Origin: CAYMPW01 sp964392725
GTDB lineage: Archaea > Thermoplasmatota > Thermoplasmata > Methanomassiliicoccales > Methanomethylophilaceae
Assembly: GCA_964392725.1 (NCBI GenBank)
Contig: CAYMPW010000009.1
Coordinates: forward strand, 1-56,378
Reading direction: 5' to 3'
DNA: 56,378 nucleotides
Both the position numbers and the translations under genes were made by a program. The notes under the pieces were generated by a model that was given only the letters and a program-made list of their open reading frames with translations, did not search any database and had not been told where the DNA came from. Shown here in pieces: positions 45,058-54,111 of this stretch; within the stretch, counting starts at the first letter, position 1; each line of letters begins with the position of its first letter.

Positions 45058-45498
45058 TTAGTGTCTGTGTCCAACATGGTGGATATTGCCAGAGTTGGGA
45101 GATGCGAGAGTAAGTCTGCCACGTAATACACCCTTAATCGAAAGAATCTCGTCAGCTAAAGATTTGAGATTTTTGAGTTCCCCTTCCACAATTAAAATTT
45201 CCATGCATTTGTCATGATCCAAATGCACGTGTACGGATGTGGTTATACTATGACCTTTTGAATGTTCCAGGGTTGTGAGTTTATCGCCTACGAAACCAAC
45301 GGTGTGGTCGTATACCAAAACAATTACTCCAGTCATATACTCGTCTTCATTTTTCCACTCATCTTCTGCAAGAGAATCTCTAACAAGGTCTCTAAGAGCT
45401 TCAGATCTGCTTCCATAACCTTTGCGGGCAATGGCTTCGTCGAATTGTTCGAGTAAATCGGGTTCGAGAGAAACACCGATACGAGTAACACCATCCAT
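45058..45498 (-). CDS. nikR: Nickel-responsive regulator NikR
   Basis: 146 aa from ATG 45498; the upstream TTG at 45513 is less likely. Residues 1-~50 are a ribbon-helix-helix (TRIGVSLEPDLLEQFDEAI, SRSEALRDLVRDSL). The C-terminal ACT domain has the nickel ligands in SVHVHLDHDKCME. It represses nickel uptake when nickel is plentiful, in keeping with hypA and hypD 3 kb away and with the nickel demand of F430 and hydrogenases. The C-terminus is His-rich (HHVGHRH). Confidence 0.92.
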   Translation of the reverse strand: MDGVTRIGVSLEPDLLEQFDEAIARKGYGSRSEALRDLVRDSLAEDEWKNEDEYMTGVIVLVYDHTVGFVGDKLTTLEHSKGHSITTSVHVHLDHDKCMEILIVEGELKNLKSLADEILSIKGVLRGRLTLASPNSGNIHHVGHRH

Positions 45499-45574
45499 GT
45501 ATATCGTATGCAAATTCGATTATATATCGCTTATTGGACAAACCCTATTATATCGCAAAGATGCTGAAACCCCT

Positions 45575-46369
45575 ATGAAGATGGGTCCAGAAGAATTAGC
45601 CGGAGTATTGGATGCGGCAGTTCGTGTTTGCGTTGAGGGAAAAGACGTAGCCGTGGCTTTTTCGGGAGGTGTGGATTGTACGGTTGTTGCGCTGTTAGCG
45701 AAAAAATATGCTCATAGCGTTCGTTTATACACCGTAGGAACAGAGACTTCTCACGATGTTATTTTAGGAAAAGAATCTTCAGAACATCTTGATTTACCTT
45801 GGACCCACATAGAAATAACTGAAAATTCTTTGGAATCTTTGTTGGAAAGAATGATAAAAATAACGGGTACAACAGATCCTTTGATGATTTCTTTTGAAAT
45901 TCCATTTTTTGCAGTTGCAGAAAATGCATCTGAACCTATTTTAATCGGAGGACAGGGTGCCGATGAAATTTTTGCAGGATATTCAAAATATGTTGGCATA
46001 TCCGCAGAAGAAATGCGTGAGAAAATGTCAGAAGATTTCGAACGTTTCCATTCATGCACCAAAGTTCACGAACGTAAAACCGTTGATTACTTCGGTAAAG
46101 ATGTATGTTATCCTTACATGGATGACGAAGTTATCAAAGCAGCGTCCATGTTTTCTTTGGATGTTATGAACGATGATGATCTTCGTAAACTTCCATTAAG
46201 GAAAGCTGCTGAATATCTTGGTGTAGGAAAATCAGCATCCGAAAAGAAAAAAGCAGCACAGTATGGTTCGGGAGCAATGTCACTTCTCCGTAAAATTGCA
46301 AATAAAAAAGGTAAATCCGTTAATGAACTCATTGACGACATATGTACTCGGTGTATCGAAAATGAATGA
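45575..46369 (+). CDS. Asparagine synthase-like ATP pyrophosphatase
   Basis: 264 aa from ATG 45575; the ORF upstream to 45422 overlaps nikR and is unlikely. Residues ~30-150 carry the PP-loop AVAFSGGVDCTVVA and GGQGADEIFAGY, both typical of the AsnB synthetase domain, but the N-terminal glutaminase domain is missing. So it may amidate with free ammonia or modify another acid. Its end overlaps folC by 8 bases, forming an operon with folC and nth. Confidence 0.82.
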   Translation: MKMGPEELAGVLDAAVRVCVEGKDVAVAFSGGVDCTVVALLAKKYAHSVRLYTVGTETSHDVILGKESSEHLDLPWTHIEITENSLESLLERMIKITGTTDPLMISFEIPFFAVAENASEPILIGGQGADEIFAGYSKYVGISAEEMREKMSEDFERFHSCTKVHERKTVDYFGKDVCYPYMDDEVIKAASMFSLDVMNDDDLRKLPLRKAAEYLGVGKSASEKKKAAQYGSGAMSLLRKIANKKGKSVNELIDDICTRCIENE

Positions 46370-47618
46370 TAATTCTCAGATATTGGATTGGTTGTACGGA
46401 TTAAACGTACATGGAATAAAATTAGGATTAGAAAATACATATGAACTTTTATCCAGACTTGAAAATCCTCAAAATTCATTCCATTCAATACATATCGCAG
46501 GAACCGATGGAAAAGGTTCTGTTTCTTCCATGTTATTTTCTATATTGAATGAATCTGGAATCCGTTCGGCTCTTTACACTTCACCGCATTTGGTAAATTT
46601 CAACGAGCGTATGCGTACAACAGACGGTATGATTTCCGATAACGATTTATTGTCTCTCGCAGAACGTGTTCGTCCCATTGTGGAAGAAATGGCTGAAAAA
46701 GGAATGTATTGTACATTTTTTGAAGTGACTACGGCAATGGCATTCCTTTATTTTTCAGAAAGTAAGATTGAATATGCTGTTATCGAAGTTGGAATGGGTG
46801 GAAGATTCGATTCCACAAACGTTCTTGTTCCTGATGTTTGTGTCATCAACAATATTAGTTTGGAGCATACGGAATATCTTGGATCAACAATTGAAAAAAT
46901 AGCTTTTGAGAAAGCAGGAATTTTAAAACAAAACGTTCCGGCTGTATCAATCAATTCTGACATTGTTGTTAACGTTCTTCAAGAAGTTGCAGATGAGATT
47001 GGTGCAGATTTTGTATCTCTTAATACGGATAAGATTAAGATTCTAAAAAACGGACCCGATGGTGTATTGTTCGAGTACGAAGGAAAAGAATATCTTACAG
47101 GTATTCCGGGACGCAGACAGGCACGCAATGCAGTGTTGGCAATCGAAGCAATAAAAGCAGCAGGATTGTCTGAACGTACAACAGATTATTTGGATATTGG
47201 ATTAAAAAATACATATTGGCCGTGTAGATTGGAGAAAATTCCGGACGTACCAATAATTTTGGATGTTACGCATACCGCAGCCGGATCCAAAGTTTTAATG
47301 GAAGATGTTTCAGAAATATATGGAAAAGTTACGTTGGTATTCGGTGTTTTAAACGATAAAGATTTGATTCACATATCAGAAAACCTTTCGAAAATTGCAG
47401 ATAATATTGTCATAACCTCTCCTGATTCGGATCGTGCAGAAATAACCGAAACAATATTATCAGCATTTGAAAAATTGGGATTTAAACCCACAATCTGTAA
47501 CGACGTGGGTCAAGCTATAGATTATGCTTTAAAAATCAGAAACGGAAACATTCTTGTAACCGGTTCTTTGTATATGGCCGGAGATGCGATGAAATGGTTG
47601 AAAAGGACATTTGTTTGA
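46362..47618 (+). CDS. folC: Folylpolyglutamate/dihydrofolate synthase
   Basis: Mur-ligase family enzyme of 418 aa that adds glutamate to folates or pteroate. ATG 46362 starts the family N-terminus (NDNSQILDWLYGLN). Visible are the P-loop HIAGTDGKGSVSSML, the metal region EVGMGGRFDSTNV and the C-terminal ligase domain (VFGVLNDKD). Presence in a methanogen suggests tetrahydrofolate is used, in line with the MetV-like gene in this window. It overlaps nth by 25 bases. Confidence 0.88.
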   Translation: MNDNSQILDWLYGLNVHGIKLGLENTYELLSRLENPQNSFHSIHIAGTDGKGSVSSMLFSILNESGIRSALYTSPHLVNFNERMRTTDGMISDNDLLSLAERVRPIVEEMAEKGMYCTFFEVTTAMAFLYFSESKIEYAVIEVGMGGRFDSTNVLVPDVCVINNISLEHTEYLGSTIEKIAFEKAGILKQNVPAVSINSDIVVNVLQEVADEIGADFVSLNTDKIKILKNGPDGVLFEYEGKEYLTGIPGRRQARNAVLAIEAIKAAGLSERTTDYLDIGLKNTYWPCRLEKIPDVPIILDVTHTAAGSKVLMEDVSEIYGKVTLVFGVLNDKDLIHISENLSKIADNIVITSPDSDRAEITETILSAFEKLGFKPTICNDVGQAIDYALKIRNGNILVTGSLYMAGDAMKWLKRTFV

Positions 47619-48256
47619 TTCTGGATACTCTTTCGAAAGAGTATAACAAGGGTGCATACCCCGGAAGATCTTCCGAAGGTCTTAATCCTGAATGGGAACC
47701 CGATCCATTTCATGTTCTTATTGCTACAATTTTATCTCAAAGAACAAGAGATGACAATACTCGCAAAGCATCGGATAATCTGTTTAATTGTTACAATTCT
47801 TTATCCGAAGTCGCATCCGCAGATGTCGAACATATTGCGGAACTGGTACATCCTGCGGGTTTTCCAAGACAAAAAGCAAAAGCAATTAAAGAATGCTGTT
47901 GTGAAATAATTTCAAGATTCGATTCAAAGGTTCCAGAATCCACAGAAGAACTACTTTCTTTGCCTATGGTTGGAAGAAAAACAGCAGCTTGTGTTCAGGC
48001 ATATGCTATGGACATTCCTGCTGTTTGCGTAGATACGCATGTACATAGAATTTCAAACATAATGGGTTTGGTACACACATCGGATCCCGAGAAAACCGAA
48101 TATGCGCTTATGGATTTAACTCCAAAAGAAAGATGGAATGATATTAATCGTTATCTTGTTCGTCATGGACAAGTTGTTTGTATTCCCAATCATCCCCGTT
48201 GTGAGAAATGTTCGGTTAGGGATATGTGCGATAAGTACGTAGAATCGAAAAATTGA
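47594..48256 (+). CDS. nth: Endonuclease III
   Basis: Bifunctional DNA glycosylase/AP lyase for oxidised pyrimidines. The 220-aa protein has the helix-hairpin-helix LPMVGRKTAACV with the catalytic Lys, the Asp in VDTHVHRI and the [4Fe-4S] motif CIPNHPRCEKCSVRDMC (C-x6-C-x2-C-x5-C). Confidence 0.95.
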   Translation: MVEKDICLILDTLSKEYNKGAYPGRSSEGLNPEWEPDPFHVLIATILSQRTRDDNTRKASDNLFNCYNSLSEVASADVEHIAELVHPAGFPRQKAKAIKECCCEIISRFDSKVPESTEELLSLPMVGRKTAACVQAYAMDIPAVCVDTHVHRISNIMGLVHTSDPEKTEYALMDLTPKERWNDINRYLVRHGQVVCIPNHPRCEKCSVRDMCDKYVESKN

Positions 48257-48282
48257 TATTTATATTTTGGATTTGGTAAATT

Positions 48283-48531
48283 ATGATATCACTTTGCCAA
48301 AGCTGTGGAATATACATTACAGAAACTACACGCGGTACAGAATCTGATGGAAATCTCAGCGAAGAATATTGCAGTCGCTGTTACATGAATGGTAGTTTTA
48401 CATCAGACAGTTCAATGGCAGAAGTAATCGATTCTAGTGTTGTCGTTATGATGGAAGATCAAAATATTCCTGAATCCGCAGCCCGTGCAGTCTTGTCTTG
48501 CACACTTCCACGTCTCAAACGTTGGTCATAA
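48283..48531 (+). CDS. Putative zinc-ribbon protein (PF12674 type)
   Basis: 82 aa with CQSCG at the start and EEYCSRCYMNGSF, the two zinc half-sites of the small 'putative zinc ribbon' family in anaerobes. The C-terminal ~45 residues are helical. It lies between nth and hypA; function unknown. Confidence 0.75.
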   Translation: MISLCQSCGIYITETTRGTESDGNLSEEYCSRCYMNGSFTSDSSMAEVIDSSVVVMMEDQNIPESAARAVLSCTLPRLKRWS

Positions 48532-48583
48532 TAAACCCGTGTTATTGCGAGGGTATAATAGAGGGTTCTACCATTACCCACCG

Positions 48584-48964
48584 ATGCACGAGGTAGCTGT
48601 TGTTTCCGAACTGGTAAATGCCATTTTCAAAGAACTTGAAAAATATAAAGTGTCCAAAGTGGACGAAGTAACTTTTACAATCGGAGATTTAACTAATTTG
48701 GGCGGGGAACAAATGTCCTTCGCTTATGAAATTGTAACTCGTGATACAATACTCGAAGGATCAGAACTGCATGTAGTTGTAGAACCAATCGAAATCGAAT
48801 GTTCCGAGTGTGGATTCAAAGGGCCGGCTAACGTAATCAAAGACGAAGAGTACGGAAGCCATTCAATTCCTGTTTTATCTTGTCCTACTTGTAAAGGTCC
48901 CGTAAAAGTTACAGCGGGACAATCATGCAGAGTTTCGTCAATGAGATTCGAGGAGGAAGACTGA
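48584..48964 (+). CDS. hypA: Hydrogenase nickel chaperone HypA
   Basis: Delivers nickel to [NiFe] hydrogenase. 126 aa starting MHEVAVV, where His2 binds nickel; the zinc site is formed by CSECG and CPTCKG. ATG 48584 was chosen because the family always begins MHE. The stop overlaps the hypD ATG by one base. Confidence 0.94.
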   Translation: MHEVAVVSELVNAIFKELEKYKVSKVDEVTFTIGDLTNLGGEQMSFAYEIVTRDTILEGSELHVVVEPIEIECSECGFKGPANVIKDEEYGSHSIPVLSCPTCKGPVKVTAGQSCRVSSMRFEEED

Positions 48965-50046
48965 TGTTCAAATACAGAGACGAAGAGACGGCAAAAGCTA
49001 TTTTAGAAAAAATACGCGAAATGGATGCCAACTACAAATTTATGCACGTTTGCGGAACACACCAAGACACAATAGTTCGTTTTGGATTGGAAGAAATGCT
49101 TGCAGACGTGGGAATCGAAATCTGTCAGGGGCCCGGATGTCCCGTTTGTGTAACAACCAGTCAAGAATTAGCAGATGCCATAACTCTTGCACGTAATGGC
49201 GTTACAGTTACCGCATTCGGAGATATGATGAGAGTTCCAACATCAATCGGATCTCTTTTTGACGCTAAAGCCGACGGTGCGGATGTTCGTATAGTTTATT
49301 CAATCGAAGACGCGGTCCGTATGGCGAGAGAACAGACAAAACCATTGGTTTTCGTTTCTGTTGGATTTGAAACAACCGCGCCTTCAACATGTGTTCCTCT
49401 TCAGAAAGGAAACCTTCCCGATAATTTCAGCATTTACAGTTGCCACAGGGTATGTCCTCCTGCGCTTGAAGCAATTTTCAACATGGGAGAAACAAAAGTT
49501 AACGGATTCATAATGCCCGGACACGTTGCTGTAATCACGGGTTTGGACATTTTCTATCCTTTCGCAGAAATTTACCATATGCCTCAGGTTGTAGCAGGTT
49601 TCGAACCTCTTGATATTTTGATGTCCGTATACATGCTATGCAAGCAAATCAAAGAAGGCCGTGCCGAAGTCGAGAATGAATATACAAGGCTTGTAAGAGA
49701 GCACGGAAATCCCATTGCAAGGAAACTTATGGAGGATACCTTCGACAACGTTGACAGAGCATGGAGAGGCTTCCCTGTAATTGAAAAGAGTGCATTGGCA
49801 CTTAAACCGGAATTTGCAAAATATGATGCGAATGTAGTTCACGCCGATATTCTTGCAAAGACACCTAATGTAGAAGATGAGGCTACAGGATGCAGATGTG
49901 GAGAAGTTCTGAGAGGACTTATCAAATCTGAAGATTGTCCTATGTTCGGAACTGCGTGCAAACCAATGAGTCCCCGTGGACCATGTATGGTTTCCGCGGA
50001 AGGAAATTGCAGTATCGCATACCGTTTCTCCAAGAAGAAGGTGTAA
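48964..50046 (+). CDS. hypD: Hydrogenase maturation factor HypD
   Basis: Iron-sulfur scaffold that, with HypC, assembles the Fe(CN)2CO group of [NiFe] hydrogenases. 360 aa with MHVCGTHQDT, GPGCPVCV and a C-terminal [4Fe-4S] region (CRCGEVLRG, CPMFGTAC, PCMVSAEGNC). ATG 48964 gives the family start. HypC, E, F and B are not in the window. Confidence 0.95.
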   Translation: MFKYRDEETAKAILEKIREMDANYKFMHVCGTHQDTIVRFGLEEMLADVGIEICQGPGCPVCVTTSQELADAITLARNGVTVTAFGDMMRVPTSIGSLFDAKADGADVRIVYSIEDAVRMAREQTKPLVFVSVGFETTAPSTCVPLQKGNLPDNFSIYSCHRVCPPALEAIFNMGETKVNGFIMPGHVAVITGLDIFYPFAEIYHMPQVVAGFEPLDILMSVYMLCKQIKEGRAEVENEYTRLVREHGNPIARKLMEDTFDNVDRAWRGFPVIEKSALALKPEFAKYDANVVHADILAKTPNVEDEATGCRCGEVLRGLIKSEDCPMFGTACKPMSPRGPCMVSAEGNCSIAYRFSKKKV

Positions 50047-50048
50047 TA

Positions 50049-50588
50049 TTGAAGATTCCAAAGCCAATGGACAGTCCTATTCCTAAAGTATTGGTAATTT
50101 CAAATGATTCAGAAGTTTTCCTCAAAACAGGAATAACATCCGCATTTGAAATGTTCGGAGGAAGATTAACCGAAGTTAAAAACCTCGTTGCACGTTTAGA
50201 TCCCGTTTGCGATATTTCATTCGGAATCATCTCTGGATTCTTCGGATTTGTTCCCGCAAATTATTCTATTGCACCTTATTCCAAAGTTCCTTCATGCAAA
50301 GAGGAATATCAGGCATTGCAGGATGCAAAAGACTACGTGGGACAGATTCAGTACATTTCACAGGCCTTTGACCGCATCGTTGTTTGCGTTCCCAAAGACA
50401 TGTTCAAGATTCTGACGGACGGAGATGCTTTCCAATACGGAAAAGTTATTGCTGTAACCAGTCAGGATTTCGAAGGACTCTGTAAAGAAAGAGGTTGGGT
50501 ATTCCTCCCAAGATCCGGTGCACGTGTCGGTTCTGCAAACGCAGATCGTATTGTCGAAATTGTTGAATCACTCAACCCTACGCATTGA
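50049..50588 (+). CDS. Conserved protein of unknown function downstream of hypD
   Basis: 179 aa from TTG 50049, preceded by GGTG and 2 bases after hypD, so probably translated with it. The middle (FGIISGFFGFVPANYSIAPY) recalls the DUF6884/YaaA-like fold, where 'ISAKYGLV.P...I.PY' is typical; this is a weak likeness. It overlaps the convergent alkD by 21 bases. Confidence 0.6.
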   Translation: MKIPKPMDSPIPKVLVISNDSEVFLKTGITSAFEMFGGRLTEVKNLVARLDPVCDISFGIISGFFGFVPANYSIAPYSKVPSCKEEYQALQDAKDYVGQIQYISQAFDRIVVCVPKDMFKILTDGDAFQYGKVIAVTSQDFEGLCKERGWVFLPRSGARVGSANADRIVEIVESLNPTH

Positions 50589-51248
50589 TTTAATCAGAAT
50601 TTTGTCCTCTGCGGATACTCTGTACGACTCAGTAATTTTCTGAAGTGCCTTGTTGTACGTGAAGCGTTCGATGTTGCAATTTCTGAGATAATCTAAAGTT
50701 TTGTCACGGAATTTTATGAAACAGAATGATAAACACCATGCCGCCCCCATGCGATAATAGTATCCGGGGTGGTCATGAGTATCAATCTCTACCAATATTT
50801 TGTCGATGTAATCTTCTACCAAGAACTGAGACATCATTGCTACAACAGCAAATCTCATTCCGAATTCGGTATTACTTTCATAGTATTTTTCCAAAAATAC
50901 GAATACTTCTTCTCTTTCATTAACAGAAACTTTCCATGAAGAACATAAGCAATCGCACACAGCCCAGTTATTTATTTCAGGAATGAATTTTTCCAAATAT
51001 TCAAAACGTTCAGAAATTGGTATTTTGACAGTAGCTATAACAATTGCTTTGATAATTAGAATTTCATAATATTCATTTTCACATTGTTCTAAAAAATTAC
51101 GCCAATCTTCAGAACAAATTCTTTTAGCGATTTTTCTTAAAATCGGCATTCTTATACCGAGAGTATTTCCGATCCCGGGAATGAGCGAGCGATTAAACTC
51201 GTTGTACTCGGGATCGGCATAGGTTTTGAGCTCGGCTATTAAATCCAT
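50568..51248 (-). CDS. DNA alkylation repair protein (AlkD-like)
   Basis: 226-aa HEAT-repeat protein of the DNA alkylation repair family (RMPILRKIAKRI, NWAVCDCLCSSWK, RFAVVAMMSQF, WCLSFCFIKF). Members remove bulky or cationic alkylated bases; the WxxxD-type catalytic region seems present. A single gene on the minus strand. Confidence 0.85.
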   Translation of the reverse strand: MDLIAELKTYADPEYNEFNRSLIPGIGNTLGIRMPILRKIAKRICSEDWRNFLEQCENEYYEILIIKAIVIATVKIPISERFEYLEKFIPEINNWAVCDCLCSSWKVSVNEREEVFVFLEKYYESNTEFGMRFAVVAMMSQFLVEDYIDKILVEIDTHDHPGYYYRMGAAWCLSFCFIKFRDKTLDYLRNCNIERFTYNKALQKITESYRVSAEDKILIKSMRRVE

Positions 51249-51262
51249 GTTGAAGATTATGC

Positions 51263-52234
51263 TTAGTTAATATCTGTACCTTCGCTTGCAAGTTCTCTTT
51301 CCATTCTCTTTTTGGAGAACAAAACGAGGTCCATGTAGATAACCCAACAGATTTCGATTACGATCGAAGTTGCGATTGCAACCATTGCAAATTGAGCGGA
51401 TGGGCCCAATGTAGCAACACAAAGCGCGATTGCGATACCTTTGTTTTTGTAAGATGTAATCAGAATATCTGTGACTCTTTGGTTCCAGTGAACTCCTAAT
51501 TTCTTTTCAATCAGTTCTACACCGTTTCCAAGACCGAATGTTCTGAATGCTGCAATGAGCATAAATATCAACAGGATTGAAAGTTCCTTGGGAAATACAG
51601 TTGAAGCTACAGACATGAAAATCAAAACAAAAATTACACAATTGAGTATGATTGCCATGGTATCTTTTTTAATTTCAATTTTGGTTAAGAATCTCGAAAG
51701 AATAATCGGAATTCCGATGATTTCAATAACTGTTATTACAACTGTTTCCATGTTTACGCTCTCTCCAAGAAGGAGCCAAACAATAAAAGGTATCCACACA
51801 AGAGATATGAGATATACATAAATTGTAGATCTCAGTGCGTGTTCCATATCTCCGCGGAGAACATATGAAAGCGGAGCAACAGATGCTGCAAATGGCGTAG
51901 CCGCAATAAATACGAGTCCGGATGCTTCAACGGCATATTGTCCGTCTTTCAGAAGTAAATATCCGATTGCGGGAATTATTGCTGAGATTATAAGACCTAA
52001 AAAGATTGCACGAACAATTGATTTAGGATTTTTAAGAGGGCTAAGGTTAGTCATCGGGATTCTCGATAACGATAATGTAAGCATTGCGGCCAGGAGAATA
52101 ATAGTTAGATTACTTCTAATTGGAGCTGTAATAATATCTCCCGGAAACAAACCCAATGCATTGACAATGAGTGATAGTATGAGTGACAAACCCAAAATAT
52201 ACGCACTGTTGGTCACAAATGTCTTGGCATTCAT
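51263..52234 (-). CDS. Sodium/bile acid symporter family transporter
   Basis: 323-aa integral membrane protein with ~9-10 hydrophobic segments. ATPFAASVAPLSYVLRGD and YKNKGIAIALCVATLGP match the SBF fold. The substrate is unknown; the family transports organic anions with sodium. Confidence 0.75.
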   Translation of the reverse strand: MNAKTFVTNSAYILGLSLILSLIVNALGLFPGDIITAPIRSNLTIILLAAMLTLSLSRIPMTNLSPLKNPKSIVRAIFLGLIISAIIPAIGYLLLKDGQYAVEASGLVFIAATPFAASVAPLSYVLRGDMEHALRSTIYVYLISLVWIPFIVWLLLGESVNMETVVITVIEIIGIPIILSRFLTKIEIKKDTMAIILNCVIFVLIFMSVASTVFPKELSILLIFMLIAAFRTFGLGNGVELIEKKLGVHWNQRVTDILITSYKNKGIAIALCVATLGPSAQFAMVAIATSIVIEICWVIYMDLVLFSKKRMERELASEGTDIN

Positions 52235-52278
52235 AAATCTGAAATATCACTCGATGTAGTTATACTTTCATCGACTTG

Positions 52279-54075
52279 TCAAACAGATTGAACACCTAAA
52301 CAAGTATACGGATTGTACAGCGAATAGTTTGGACTTTCTCCAACATCATATGGAGTTCCAGTAGTTTCACAGAATGCGAATTTCATTGGATTTCCTTTTT
52401 CTAAGAATATATCGTCTTCCGTGTGGGTTTCCAATCCAGCTGCCATGTGTCCGTTGAATAACAATAATGCTGTATTGTATCCAAGATTTTCCATTATTGC
52501 ACAATAGATGAAGGTTGTGTCTTCACAATCCCCTTCTTTTTCAAATAATGTTTCCAATGGATATTTCCAATATTCTTCCTTGCCTGCGGAGACCTCATCG
52601 GTTACGTATGGAATATTTTGAACAAAAGTCAGGATAAAATTAGCTCTATCCATATCAGACATGCCTTCGGACAACAATACTAATTCAGAAGTTAATTTTT
52701 GGATGTATGGGTCATTGTATGTCACGAAGGATGTATTGTGGGCTTTACTTCCACTGTGTCTGTTGACATCATCATTTTTGTATGTGTAGTAATCACTGTA
52801 TTTTATTTCGAGATCCAAAGAATATTTTGTAAAGCCGTCATACCATGTATAATTGATATTTTCAAATCCATCCGCAACGAGTGAGAAAAGCGTATAGTAT
52901 TTCTCACCGTTTTTAACTCCTTCCGATGTTATGAAATATATTCCGGGTGTTGTAAAATCGTATGCGAATGTTGGTGAATCCAATGATGTTATCAATTCGC
53001 CATCATTAAATACATTCCATTTAGCAGAGCTATATCCCATATTATCTATATTTACACTTTCTCCAGCATTAATCATTAAATCCGGATGTTTGTCATTCAT
53101 TGCATAGATTGTAGCATCTTCTGTTATTGTTTCAATGTTGTATGTGTTTTCGGAACTCAAAAGATTTCCGAAATTGTCGTACCATCCTTTGAAATTAGAT
53201 CCATGTGCAACAAGAGTAACATCATTACCGATATCATATGTTCCAGATCCGGAAATCGTAATTCCATCATCCGCGTAGGCTTTGACTTCTTTTTTATCAT
53301 CTACATCAAAATAAACAATATCTGTTAAAGTGTAGGTATTGCTAACAGTTAAACTTCCAAACTCGTTTTCGTAATCATATTTTTCCAAATAAACTACGCC
53401 ATCGTTTTTTCCGATGTATTGTACATCAACAAAATTTTTACCGATGCCTTTATGGATTTCGCAATCTACCTTTCCATACACGGTATCTAAGGTTATATCC
53501 CCTTCATATCCCCAATCCGCATCCGAAGATTCCGACCATTTTGTTCTTTCGTCGTGTGATGGGACTACTTCAGAATTGTATTTGTATGTTCCATCATCGA
53601 TTACGGTGTATAGGTATGATTTATCTTTGTAATCAAGATATAAAACATCATGTGTACCCACATATGTATATGTTTTATACATATTCAGGAAATCAAAAGT
53701 AACTTCGGTTCTGGTTCCATTTACATCATACATGAATCCCGTCCCCGATTCATCTTCTCCCCACGATGCGTAGAGTTTCAAATCGCCCGTCATACTTCTT
53801 GAAATTTTTGAAATCCGATCTGTTAATTCGGAATCTGTATACCAACCTTTGAAATAGAGTGTTTCCGAAGTCGGAGCATACAATGTTACTTCCGTTCCAT
53901 TCAGATATGTTGTTTCATTAAGAGGGTTGTTGGTTCCGCCGTTTGTTTCGTATTCTATAGAATATTCTTTGGTGAATGGTATTTCAAAAGAAGAATTCAA
54001 AACGATTAAGCCACCTGCGACAATAAGTCCGGCCAAGCAGATGGCTAAAACAGTTACGGAAATTTTAGATGACAC
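52279..54075 (-). CDS. Secreted InlB-repeat and transglutaminase-like protein
   Basis: 598 aa. Residues 7-29 are a signal or anchor helix. Residues ~38-108 form an InlB/Listeria-Bacteroides repeat (YETNGGTNN, FKGWYTDSEL, LYASWGE). A second FKGWYDNFGN unit lies further on. The C-terminal ~100 residues form a transglutaminase-like domain with Cys517 (GDCEDTTF), His543 (NGHMAAG) and a third acidic candidate in FCETTG. It acts outside the cell, perhaps as a cysteine protease or cross-linker in host attachment. Confidence 0.8.
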   Translation of the reverse strand: MSSKISVTVLAICLAGLIVAGGLIVLNSSFEIPFTKEYSIEYETNGGTNNPLNETTYLNGTEVTLYAPTSETLYFKGWYTDSELTDRISKISRSMTGDLKLYASWGEDESGTGFMYDVNGTRTEVTFDFLNMYKTYTYVGTHDVLYLDYKDKSYLYTVIDDGTYKYNSEVVPSHDERTKWSESSDADWGYEGDITLDTVYGKVDCEIHKGIGKNFVDVQYIGKNDGVVYLEKYDYENEFGSLTVSNTYTLTDIVYFDVDDKKEVKAYADDGITISGSGTYDIGNDVTLVAHGSNFKGWYDNFGNLLSSENTYNIETITEDATIYAMNDKHPDLMINAGESVNIDNMGYSSAKWNVFNDGELITSLDSPTFAYDFTTPGIYFITSEGVKNGEKYYTLFSLVADGFENINYTWYDGFTKYSLDLEIKYSDYYTYKNDDVNRHSGSKAHNTSFVTYNDPYIQKLTSELVLLSEGMSDMDRANFILTFVQNIPYVTDEVSAGKEEYWKYPLETLFEKEGDCEDTTFIYCAIMENLGYNTALLLFNGHMAAGLETHTEDDIFLEKGNPMKFAFCETTGTPYDVGESPNYSLYNPYTCLGVQSV

Positions 54076-54111
54076 GATTCTAAACCCTTTCCGTAATTGT
54101 TTTTGTTGTTT

